NCBI GenBank assembly: GCA_003116975.1
Contig: BGKB01000001.1
Coordinates: 434,001-498,000 of the forward strand
Length of the DNA: 64,000 bases
Direction: 5' to 3'
Origin: Aurantiochytrium sp. KH105
Lineage: Eukaryota > Sar > Bigyra > Thraustochytrida > Thraustochytriidae
The notes below the pieces were generated by a model that was not told the DNA's origin, searched no databases, and saw only the letters and a list, made by a program, of their open reading frames with translations. Made by a program: the position numbers and the translations under genes. Below are positions 9,385-17,797 of the stretch, one piece after another. How positions within the stretch are numbered: the first letter of the stretch is position 1; every line of letters begins with the position of its first letter.

Positions 9385-10885
9385 TCTACGCAAATCAGGT
9401 ATTTGCAAGGTTGGCGCCAACCTCATTTCGCGAGCGCTCCAAATGAATGTGACCTTGCTGGAACTGAGTCTCGAAGGCAACAATATCGGCGATGCAGGCG
9501 CTTCGGCACTTGCCATCGGAATTGGGAAAAACGCAACACTGCGAAAACTAAGCGTTGAGAAAAACAAAATTGGTGACACGGGCGCCATCGCGCTTGGGCG
9601 CGCGCTGGCCGAGAATCGAGCCATGAGGTTTGTCTCATTTCAGACAAACTTGGTGAGTGACTATGGCGCAATCCAGCTGGCCAAGTCTCTCGAAACCAAT
9701 CAACTCGCGGGCTTGGACCTCACATACAATAATGTCGCGGATCGTGGCGCCGCCGCTCTTGGACGCGCGCTCAAACGCAACGAAAGCTTGCTCTTTCTTG
9801 GACTGTACACCAACAACATTGGCGATGAAGGAGCGGAAGGTCTTGCACGAGGTCTGGAAGTCAATTCATCTCTCAAACGTTTGCACCTTACCCAGAATGT
9901 GGTCGGCTCTGAAGGTGCCAAAGCGCTCGCTACGATGCTCGAAAAGAATTCCACTTTGGAGATCCTTGATCTGTACAGAAATCGCATCGGCGACGAAGGC
10001 GCGCGCGCGATATCACGTGCGCTCGAAAGTAACACCACGTTAACAGATCTCGAACTTGGGTGAAACGGCTTGGGCCCTGCTGGTGCCATTCCTATTACCA
10101 GGATCCTCAAAAAGAACCAAGCCATCAAATACCTCTCAATACAAAGCAACGAAATAGGTTTGCGCGCGCTCGGCGCAAGTATTGCGTGCAACACACTGGT
10201 CAAAATCAACCTCAAGTTTAACAAACTTGGGCCACGCTGCGCCGAGCCGCTCGCTGAAGCCCTGGCCAAAACTGACACATTCGAATCATTGGATCTCGAG
10301 CAAAACAACTTTGGCGACCAGGGCGTGACCACCCTTGCCCAAAGTATTTGTCGAAACGACTCGCTCATCTTTCTCAATCTCGACCACAACAACATTGGGG
10401 ATACCGGTATCGCCGCTCTAGCGCAGGCTTTACGCAAGAATGATTCGCTCCACGAGCTCCTCCTGATGGGTACCAACTTTGGTGATGAGGGCGAACATGC
10501 GCTCCTGGCCGCCGTACGCGTGAGTGAGTCCCTAATCAAGATCAAACCAGTCTTGGATGACATTCGTACTGCCATGGAGCCAAACTGCAAAATTGTAAAT
10601 CTCAAACGCGACATTGCATACATGCTCGACACACTTCCTGAGTTACGTGTCGCGGTAAAGCTTAGCGAGCGATTCGGGCTTCCTCTTGCTCGCAAGCGCC
10701 CGCGAGAACCTCACGTTGCGCTTCGCTCTGACAAGTCGACAAAGGATGAGTCATCAAAAGTTAGGCGAACTCGCGAGTTGCAGAATGAATATAATCGGGT
10801 GCATCACGAGGTGGAGGTCGTTGCCAGTGTTGTTCCCCTCCTCGCCTCCTTTCTCTTTAGCCAAGACCTTTTGCTCGCAGCTTGA
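9385..10885 (+). pseudogene. Leucine-rich-repeat protein (ribonuclease-inhibitor type) with an in-frame TGA
   Basis: About sixteen repeats of roughly 28 residues follow the pattern L-x2-L-x-L-x2-N-x-I-G-D-x-G-A-x-A-L, as in ribonuclease-inhibitor/NLRC3-type LRRs; such proteins act as protein-binding scaffolds. One repeat near 10050-10080 reads LELG-stop-NGLGPAGA: a TGA at 10061-10063 replaces a non-conserved residue and the same frame continues for another 820 bp in perfect repeat register. The stretch after the TGA has no ATG of its own at its start. The N-terminus has no ATG in frame before 9443, so the first exon is probably upstream, with an acceptor at TATAG/9385. The C-terminal 120 residues after the repeats are basic and not LRR. 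A single recent nonsense change, a sequence error, or TGA readthrough would all fit. Confidence 0.7.
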
Positions 10886-11176
10886 CAAAGCATGACATGA
10901 CAAGGATATCTTTTCACGCGCGCGCTGATGCCGTAGCTCATGGATCCGGAATGAGAGAAATTTAAAGAACGAATTGTCGATACAGATAGCTAGGTTCAAT
11001 CTTGTAAGCCCTCTCCCGTACGCTGAATCGCTAACTCTCCATTTCTTCCTCCCTGTCTCACTTTGCTTTTGTTTCCAGGTCGTGACTGGTACGAATGGAT
11101 GAATTGATGTGATTGGCCTACACTGTGATACAACACTTCTTTTTAGATCTAGGGTTGAACGTAAATCCGTTTGCAA

Positions 11177-14100
11177 TTACGCCTTGGGAAAGCGAGAAAA
11201 GAGCCCCCCGAAACGTGACGCTGGGCCCTTTGCGCGCTCACCAGGTCCTGCTTCAAGTCTGGCAAGCCGCTTACGGATCTTCTCAGTGTCCTTGAGCAGG
11301 TTGGCTTGGTCCTCGAGGCGGTGCTTTTGCTCAATCTCTTGCTCGTAACGCCAAATGACCAGCTTCTCGATAGCCTCCGTTTTGGTCATTTTGCCTGCAC
11401 CGAGGTAGTCCGGACCGTATTTGATGCCAGCCTTTTTGCATTCGAGGACGAGCTGATGCGAGTTCGACACGCCACGGAATTCCTTGGTTGCCTTGGCGAC
11501 ACGCTTTTTGAAGAGATCGTTACTCATTTGCTCAACGGCCTGGCGATGCGCGTCCTTGCGAATAGCTACACGAGCTTCTGCCATGTCCTGCAACAGCTTT
11601 GCCTCGTAGGCATTCCTGGACAGTTCCGTGCCCGTGAGCGCAGCATCGATTCCAATGTCCTTGGTGGCTTCATCTCGCAGCATGCGTTCCAGATACGCCT
11701 TTTGCTCATAAAAGACTTCTTCTTCCAAGGTTCGCTTTTGACGAAGGAAGGAAAAGACTTGCGCCTTTTTCGCCTTGGCGCCACTTCGAAAAGACCGTAT
11801 GGCTTCTTCAGCCTCGGCCGCATCGTCTTCCTCATTTTGCCGGTCCATCTCTGCCTTCCACTCTTGCAAGTGGGCAACTTCTTCTTCGAGGACTCGAATC
11901 TGCCCAGGGATTGGATTATCAGAGTCTTCATTCTCTGCCGCTTCGCGCTCTTGTACACGACGCAGACCCTCGGTGACGGGTCGGCCCGCATCTTCATCCT
12001 CCTCGCGCTGCAGTATCGCCGCAGGCTTTTCCCACGTCGATTCCTCAGTGAACGTATTAAAGTAGTAGTATCGCGAACTTGCAACGTCGTACAGCTTCTT
12101 CCACACTGCGTAATCGTTTGCCGGTGTCCAAACGTGCGTGCGACGGCGACCGTTCTCATGAAACTCCTCGTAACACTCAACGCAGTAGATATCCCCACAG
12201 TGTTTGCAATTCCGCGCCGCCGGCGCAAGGTCGCAGTACGGGCACCATCGGTCCCCGTACTCGAGCTCTGGACGGGTGAACCTGGAATAGGCCTCGAAGA
12301 CGTGTTTTTCTCGCGCTGCGGTGCGATGCGTGAGTTTCCAGCAATTGTCGCAAAAGTCGTCGCCACACGGTGTGCAGCGACGGTTCGCCAGCTGATTCTC
12401 GCACACAATACAGACTGACTTGTTTTCAAGCTCGGAGATTAACAAAAGAGCATGGTTCTTTGCCGGTCCTCTTTTGTGCGCGCGTTCTGCGCACGCTTCG
12501 CAAAACACTTCGTTACAGTGGTGGCAGTGAATCGTCGCTGGGCGGTTGCACATTGCCAATGCCGACACCCACGGCACATTTCTGCGGCAAAGCAAAATTT
12601 CTGCTGGTCGTGCCGTGCGCTTGGCTTCAAAGGCTTGCACGAGAGCGGCCGCCTTTTCACTTCGCTCGGCATCGCGCGCCTCCCGTGCACGCTCTTGTGC
12701 GATGCAATCTGGGACTTCCCACTGACTGTGGCCAGTGAGTTCATTGTAAAAGTAGCAATCGGACTCGGGTTGTGTCTCGTCAACGGGAACCTCGGTCCAG
12801 GCGCGATCAATTTCATGCCGCCGCTTTTCGTGTTTGAGAACGCGTTCCAAAAGATCGAGACTACATAGATTTTCGGCCCAACCCGGTATCTGAAAGCCTT
12901 CTGTTTCACGCAATTTGGTGCGGGACTTGACAGCAGTCAGGTACGCTTCTTCGCGGAAGCGCCCAAGGGCCTCACGACGACGATTTTGTCGCGCTTCTTT
13001 GCGAGCGAGTCGCTCTTTGTCTTTTTCCATTTTGAGTTTGCGTTCATGCTTGTACTCTTCCTGGATGACGCGGCCCTTTTCGAGTTTCAAGAGCTGCTTG
13101 AAGCGTTTCCGTCCACGATGCGCCCGCCACACGCGCTGAAGGGTCCTGGCGCATACGTCTTGTCGATCAAGAAGCTTGCGACGATCCTTAAACCTACGTT
13201 GCAGTACACGCCGCTCTAGAATTCGCTGCCAAAATCGTTGAATCTTTCGGGCGGCAATTTCCTGATATGCGCGCTTTACGGCACATTTGGCCAGGAGAAC
13301 GCGGACAGCTCGCTGAATGACACAAGCTGCTTCATTTCGATAAGCGCGCACAAGTTCAAGAAAACGTCTCCTTGCGATCAAAATGCGCGCGCGACACTGG
13401 ATAACGCGAGCACACCGGGTTCTGCGCGTGAGGACCCAAACGAGATTGGCCTCTTTTCGAGCCCGCGCTCTGCTTTCGAGAGTGCGGGCCTGCCGAACGC
13501 GACTGCGGGCCAGACGAGGTCGCCACACTTGCGTTTGCAAAATCGTCGCGGCCGTCTTCTCGCGGAGCGCCTGGTAAAAGCTTCGCGCAAGCATTCCGCG
13601 CACACGCGCTTGGATTCGCGTCGCCGCAGCTCTTTCGCGCGCTTTTTGACGGCGCACGGCCCGAGCAAAATGACTGCGGGTCATGCATTGAATTCTCGTC
13701 GCAGCGCGTCGACGACGCAACTCCCCTGTTCGCTTCAGCGCCGCTCGCACACGAACCATGCTTTGTATAAGCGTGGCCATGCGCGCCAGGCGCCTGCGAC
13801 GCTGCTCGCGTTTGCGATTGACTTTGCGTATCGCGAGCCAACTGCGCGCTAGGTGCTGGATCACGAGTGCTGCCCGCGTGTGGGTGCGAAAGCGCGTAAC
13901 CCGACGTCGCGTTTGCACGCCTCGGATTACCTTTTGAATACGCGTCGCACTTGCGTTTTGACGAGCCAATTCGTCGCGCCGCGTGGCGCATCGACGAGCA
14001 AGCTCATACTGTCCCTGGCAGCGCCACCAAAAGATTTGCAGACGCTCTGCTGCGAGATTCTGTCTGGCGAGCAGTAACTCACGCGCTTGACGCGCCTCGC

Positions 14101-15250
14101 GAGCCCGCTTACGCGCACGGTTTCGCCGCGCAAAACATTGAATGACGATGCTCGCATGTTGTCGACGCGCAGCAGCTTCCCGCTTTTCGCGCTCTCTTCG
14201 GGCTGCAATTCGAACACTTAGCGCATAGCTGCCGTTCTTGACGCGATAGAACTTTTGGATGCGTTCTGCAGCGCGAGAGAGGTATTCCCACTCGAGCCTG
14301 CGCGCGCGAGCCTCTTGCCGACCAATGGCCCCGCGACCCACGCGTGAAATGGCGAGGGCAGCTCGGTTGCGCATTGCAATTTTGCGGCCGAGAGCGATGT
14401 TGACAGCGCGCCGTGCATCGCGCACATTGTGTGCAGCGCGCAGTGCGAGACGTTTTCGCCACGCACTCTGCATTTTGATGGCGGCTTGCTGGAGTCGCAA
14501 GTCCCCGGCCTTGCGATTGGCGAGAAATGCAACATGGCGTTGGGCGCAATATCGTCTAAAGAGAAGCTGGATGCGCATTGCCGCGGCTTCGCACTGCGCA
14601 GCACGCGCGCGCCGCTTGGCATTGTACATTCTTACGAGTGTGGCACGCCGTTCGAGAAAGGCAGTGGCGCAAACGGCGTCACTATTTCGTTGGCGCATTC
14701 GTTCGAGTGCTGCGACGCGACGAGCAGCCTTTCGACGGCCCACATGGCCCCGATAGCAACGTTGGATTGTGCCAGCGGCGCTGCGTCGCTCCGCGTCAAT
14801 CATTGCGTTGGTTTGTGACTTCCAGTGCATCAAATATACGCGAGGCTTTCCCTGAAGTGCGCGACGCGCAAGTCGTTCGAGTGTGCGCAAGCTCTTGGCC
14901 TGTTTGATCAAGAGGTCCATTTCGGCCTTGTTGCGTGTTTCTTCGAGATCGAGAAGATGCAAGTGCCTTTTCCAGCGTCGCCACGCGAGAGCCTTGGCTT
15001 GTGTCTGCATGCGTTTGAGAACATCGACCACTGCGCGTCGCATGCGGTCGCGACACTCCTGAATGTCTCTCTCGAAGAGATAGGTCATGGGCAAAATTTT
15101 GCGGGCTGCGAGCACAGAGGCCTCCACGGCCTGGCTCTGCCGCATTTCTGCAAGCACATGTTTCCGCAATTCACGGTCCAGCTCCTTGCTGGTCGTGGTC
15201 CACGCGCTCTGCGCATTTTGGCGCTCCTGGCCGCGCGAGGGACGCTGCAT
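11177..15250 (-). CDS. Large IQ-motif protein with two WW domains and three B-box-like zinc modules (1357 aa)
   Basis: Probably a calmodulin-binding cytoskeletal or centrosomal/ciliary scaffold (inference). The N-terminal 170 residues are helical. Residues about 180-720 hold many IQ motifs of the type A-x3-I-Q-x3-R-x4-R, as in ASPM-like proteins, each a potential calmodulin or light-chain site. A WW domain lies at about 817-850 (W-T-E-V-P ... YFYNELTGHSQWEVP). Three tandem Cys/His modules follow at about 885-1040, each with C-x2-C ... C-x2-C ... H spacing close to a B-box (for example IHCHHCNEVFCEACAERAH). A second WW domain (YYYFNTFTEESTWEKP) is at about 1045-1077, and then coiled coil to the end. 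The ATG is the first in a very long frame and lies just after a CCCGC-rich promoter-like tract. Confidence 0.9.
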   Translation of the reverse strand: MQRPSRGQERQNAQSAWTTTSKELDRELRKHVLAEMRQSQAVEASVLAARKILPMTYLFERDIQECRDRMRRAVVDVLKRMQTQAKALAWRRWKRHLHLLDLEETRNKAEMDLLIKQAKSLRTLERLARRALQGKPRVYLMHWKSQTNAMIDAERRSAAGTIQRCYRGHVGRRKAARRVAALERMRQRNSDAVCATAFLERRATLVRMYNAKRRARAAQCEAAAMRIQLLFRRYCAQRHVAFLANRKAGDLRLQQAAIKMQSAWRKRLALRAAHNVRDARRAVNIALGRKIAMRNRAALAISRVGRGAIGRQEARARRLEWEYLSRAAERIQKFYRVKNGSYALSVRIAARREREKREAAARRQHASIVIQCFARRNRARKRAREARQARELLLARQNLAAERLQIFWWRCQGQYELARRCATRRDELARQNASATRIQKVIRGVQTRRRVTRFRTHTRAALVIQHLARSWLAIRKVNRKREQRRRRLARMATLIQSMVRVRAALKRTGELRRRRAATRIQCMTRSHFARAVRRQKARERAAATRIQARVRGMLARSFYQALREKTAATILQTQVWRPRLARSRVRQARTLESRARARKEANLVWVLTRRTRCARVIQCRARILIARRRFLELVRAYRNEAACVIQRAVRVLLAKCAVKRAYQEIAARKIQRFWQRILERRVLQRRFKDRRKLLDRQDVCARTLQRVWRAHRGRKRFKQLLKLEKGRVIQEEYKHERKLKMEKDKERLARKEARQNRRREALGRFREEAYLTAVKSRTKLRETEGFQIPGWAENLCSLDLLERVLKHEKRRHEIDRAWTEVPVDETQPESDCYFYNELTGHSQWEVPDCIAQERAREARDAERSEKAAALVQAFEAKRTARPAEILLCRRNVPWVSALAMCNRPATIHCHHCNEVFCEACAERAHKRGPAKNHALLLISELENKSVCIVCENQLANRRCTPCGDDFCDNCWKLTHRTAAREKHVFEAYSRFTRPELEYGDRWCPYCDLAPAARNCKHCGDIYCVECYEEFHENGRRRTHVWTPANDYAVWKKLYDVASSRYYYFNTFTEESTWEKPAAILQREEDEDAGRPVTEGLRRVQEREAAENEDSDNPIPGQIRVLEEEVAHLQEWKAEMDRQNEEDDAAEAEEAIRSFRSGAKAKKAQVFSFLRQKRTLEEEVFYEQKAYLERMLRDEATKDIGIDAALTGTELSRNAYEAKLLQDMAEARVAIRKDAHRQAVEQMSNDLFKKRVAKATKEFRGVSNSHQLVLECKKAGIKYGPDYLGAGKMTKTEAIEKLVIWRYEQEIEQKHRLEDQANLLKDTEKIRKRLARLEAGPGERAKGPASRFGGLFSRFPKA

Positions 15251-16225
15251 GACCCCCGCCCCGCCCCGCCCCGCCCTGCCCCGCCCCGTGCAGGGCTTTC
15301 CCGGGAATCTGCTTCTGCTCTGCTCTTTTGCTTTGCTTTGCTTGCTTTGCTTCGCCTCGCTTTGGTGCCATCGTTGTCATTCATTCACGATTCGTATAGA
15401 ATGGAAGGAGCGAAAAATGTACGTTGAGGAAGAGATAAGGACAGAAACCTGCTGTCCCCCAGAGCGAGTCCGAAGCATGCGTGTCTGCTCTGCGATTGCT
15501 CTTAAAGAAAAATGGCCGGCAAAGTCGTAGATGACGTGTGAGGTTGAAGCGAAAGAAAGAAACAGAGAAACAAGGAAGTAAAAGATCTTCGTGCAGGTCC
15601 GCGTCCCTCATCAGATTAGACCTAGGCCTTGACCTTTCGCTAGAGATCAACACGACAAAGTTTAAAAGATAGCGCAGAACGAGCGCAGGAAGGCCATGCT
15701 AAATTCTTCGAAGATGCGAGCCAAAGTAAAGTGTATCGCCGATAGTAGACAGCCAGCTACGTCGCGAATAGAGACAGCCAGAGCCAGCGTTCTTGCCAAG
15801 TGACGCAACAATGATCGAGTGTGTCTTGCGCGAAGAATGCAATGGCAACGATCTTCGACTTTCGCATTGTTTTCCAACCAATGCGTAAGGCTTTTGCAGT
15901 AGTGTGAATCGCCGCTCTGCCTTTTCAGACTTGACTGTGAGTCCCAAGCTTTTATCATCAACTCCCGAAACTCTCGTAGTGGTCTGCATCGTCGCTCTTC
16001 GCAGCTCGAGCCCCAGATTGGTAGGCATGTGGCGATGATCATCGCACGAGGACTTGTGGTCAGCAGGCCAAGAAAGAAGCTGAAAAGCCAGCCGGCCGCA
16101 GACGATTCTTTCTCGAACGAGACTTGCATGAGCTTACTGTAGGCCGCCCAAGCTACGGCTCGCAAGGCTGGCTTCTCGCTCGCCATGCTAGTATACCTCG
16201 TAGGAATACCAGGCTCGATAAACCA
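15251..16225. other. Intergenic region, divergent promoters
   Basis: No gene is supported. It lies between the divergent IQ/WW/B-box and OTU genes. The left end has CCCCG(CC) repeats (15255-15292) and TTTGC/TTGCT repeats (15320-15360). Open frames on the minus strand here are antisense noise without recognisable motifs. Confidence 0.5.
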
Positions 16226-17281
16226 ATGACTGCGCCAGCGAAAGCGGCAAAGGCGAAACCTCGTGCAGCAGGGAGACGCACACGCGTGGAGGCGACCATG
16301 GCGGAGGAGACGGCGGCAGCGGAGACGGCAATGTCGGCGGAGGCGTCGATGGCAGCGGAGCTGGTGGCGGCCGGCACGGCCGAGGGCAAGTCGGCGGCCC
16401 TGATCAAGGAGGGCCTGCAAAGCAAGCACAAGGCCGAGCGCAAGGCCCTGCGCAAGGACGGCAACGACGCCCTGAGCGGGCTCAAGGGCGACGAACGTAA
16501 GCGCGTCGAGGTCGAGAATAACAAGAAGAAGGAGGAGCAGGCGGAGAAACATGGCGCCGAGATGGCCGCGCTCGAGGCCGCGCTCGAGGCCGCTGCTTCG
16601 GCCGAGGGCGAGAACGGCGACGGCGAACAGCTCGCCGCCGGCACGAGCATGGCTGTCCCGAAACAGAACCAAGTCACACGCGCGCAAAAGCGGCGTGAAA
16701 AGAAAAAGGAGCAGGAAAAGCTCGCCAAGGAGCGATTCGCAGAACGCAAGGCGCAGGCAGGACCGAGTCGCCGTGACCGGGAAATGGAGACTATCTCTGC
16801 GAAGCTGCTCGGCAAGGGATTTGCGCTAAAGGAGGTGGAGGCCGACGGCCACTGTCTGTATCGCGCCGTGGCAGACCAGCTGATTCAGAAAAAACAAACC
16901 AGCGTTGGCGAGTCCAAAGAGCCACACAAATTATTGCGCACCATGTGCGCCCAGTATATGCGTACACATCGTCCTCTGTTCGAGCCCTTTATCGCGCTCG
17001 ACGATGAGGGTGGCGAGCAGGGTGCGCACAGCTTTGAGGAGTACCTTGACACCGTGCAGAACTCCGCCGAGTGGGGTGGCCAGCTCGAACTGCGTGCGCT
17101 TGCTGGCGCGCTGCAGACCCCGATCGAGGTATATGCCGCCGATGGCCCGATGGTTATCATGGGGGAGGACTTTACCGGCGAGCCTCTTCGTGTCAGCTTC
17201 CACCAGCACTTTCTTACTCTTGGAGAGCACTACAACTCGGTGCAGCCGTCTTCTGCGATTGCTGAGGCCGATAATTTCTAG
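16226..17281 (+). CDS. OTU-domain deubiquitinase, OTUD6-like (351 aa)
   Basis: A cysteine protease predicted to remove ubiquitin. The OTU domain occupies the C-terminal half: the catalytic block EADGHCLYRAVADQ supplies the Asp and Cys, and LGEHYNSV near the C-terminus supplies the His. The N-terminal half is Ala/Lys/Glu-rich coiled coil with a basic stretch (QKRREKKKEQEKLAKER), the arrangement seen in OTUD6B and its yeast relative. The ATG at 16226 is used; codons upstream in the same frame lack ATG and read like leader. The in-frame ATG at about 16298 (MAEETAAAE) is an alternative start. The family placement is from motif recognition, not a search. Confidence 0.88.
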   Translation: MTAPAKAAKAKPRAAGRRTRVEATMAEETAAAETAMSAEASMAAELVAAGTAEGKSAALIKEGLQSKHKAERKALRKDGNDALSGLKGDERKRVEVENNKKKEEQAEKHGAEMAALEAALEAAASAEGENGDGEQLAAGTSMAVPKQNQVTRAQKRREKKKEQEKLAKERFAERKAQAGPSRRDREMETISAKLLGKGFALKEVEADGHCLYRAVADQLIQKKQTSVGESKEPHKLLRTMCAQYMRTHRPLFEPFIALDDEGGEQGAHSFEEYLDTVQNSAEWGGQLELRALAGALQTPIEVYAADGPMVIMGEDFTGEPLRVSFHQHFLTLGEHYNSVQPSSAIAEADNF

Positions 17282-17797
17282 ACTTACCAAAGGCCCTTGA
17301 ATCTTTTGTCACTCATAAATCGGTGCTGTGTGTCTGCTTACTGGCGACCAAAAATGCCATCCTCTTTTCTTGGTGTGCTACGTGGCCTCGGGGAAAGAAT
17401 CTCCCTTGCCATCAGGAGACAAAGTCACAATTTTCCTCCCTCCCCCCCCCCCCCAAAAAAATACCACCATTGCATGCGAATGAAGCACGAAATGGCCATT
17501 CTTGCCAAGCGCTGCTTCTCGCTCTTGGCTGTTCTTGCGTTGTCCGGCACCGCTTTTGCCCTCGGGCATTCGTGCTGCAGCCGCCACAGCCCTCGCCATT
17601 CGCATGTCCGCATGCTGCACACGCATCATCTTGGTTGCCAGGTTGACGAACTTCGCGCGTCATCTTTGACCTCCCTCGGTGAGTCGAGGATCGATCGCTG
17701 CCGCGCGACGCGAGGAGGCGCAGAAGATTGATAGATCTCCGGGCGCGCGCGGGAGGGCGAGGACGCGCGAGCAGAGCGCCCGGCGCGTAGCGCATCC
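17282..17797. other. Intergenic region with a 13-bp poly-C tract
   Basis: No gene is seen. It contains the 3' flank of the OTU gene and the promoter of the 5-phosphatase gene. A C13-A7 tract lies at 17442-17461. Confidence 0.5.

Noticed and set aside
11306..12418. 370-codon plus-strand frame opposite the IQ/WW/B-box gene
   Set aside because: Antisense to the B-box region; hydrophobic runs arise from the complement of Lys/Glu codons.
15662..16687. 341-codon minus-strand frame overlapping the OTU gene
   Set aside because: Half of it is antisense to the OTU gene and no motif is present in the remainder.
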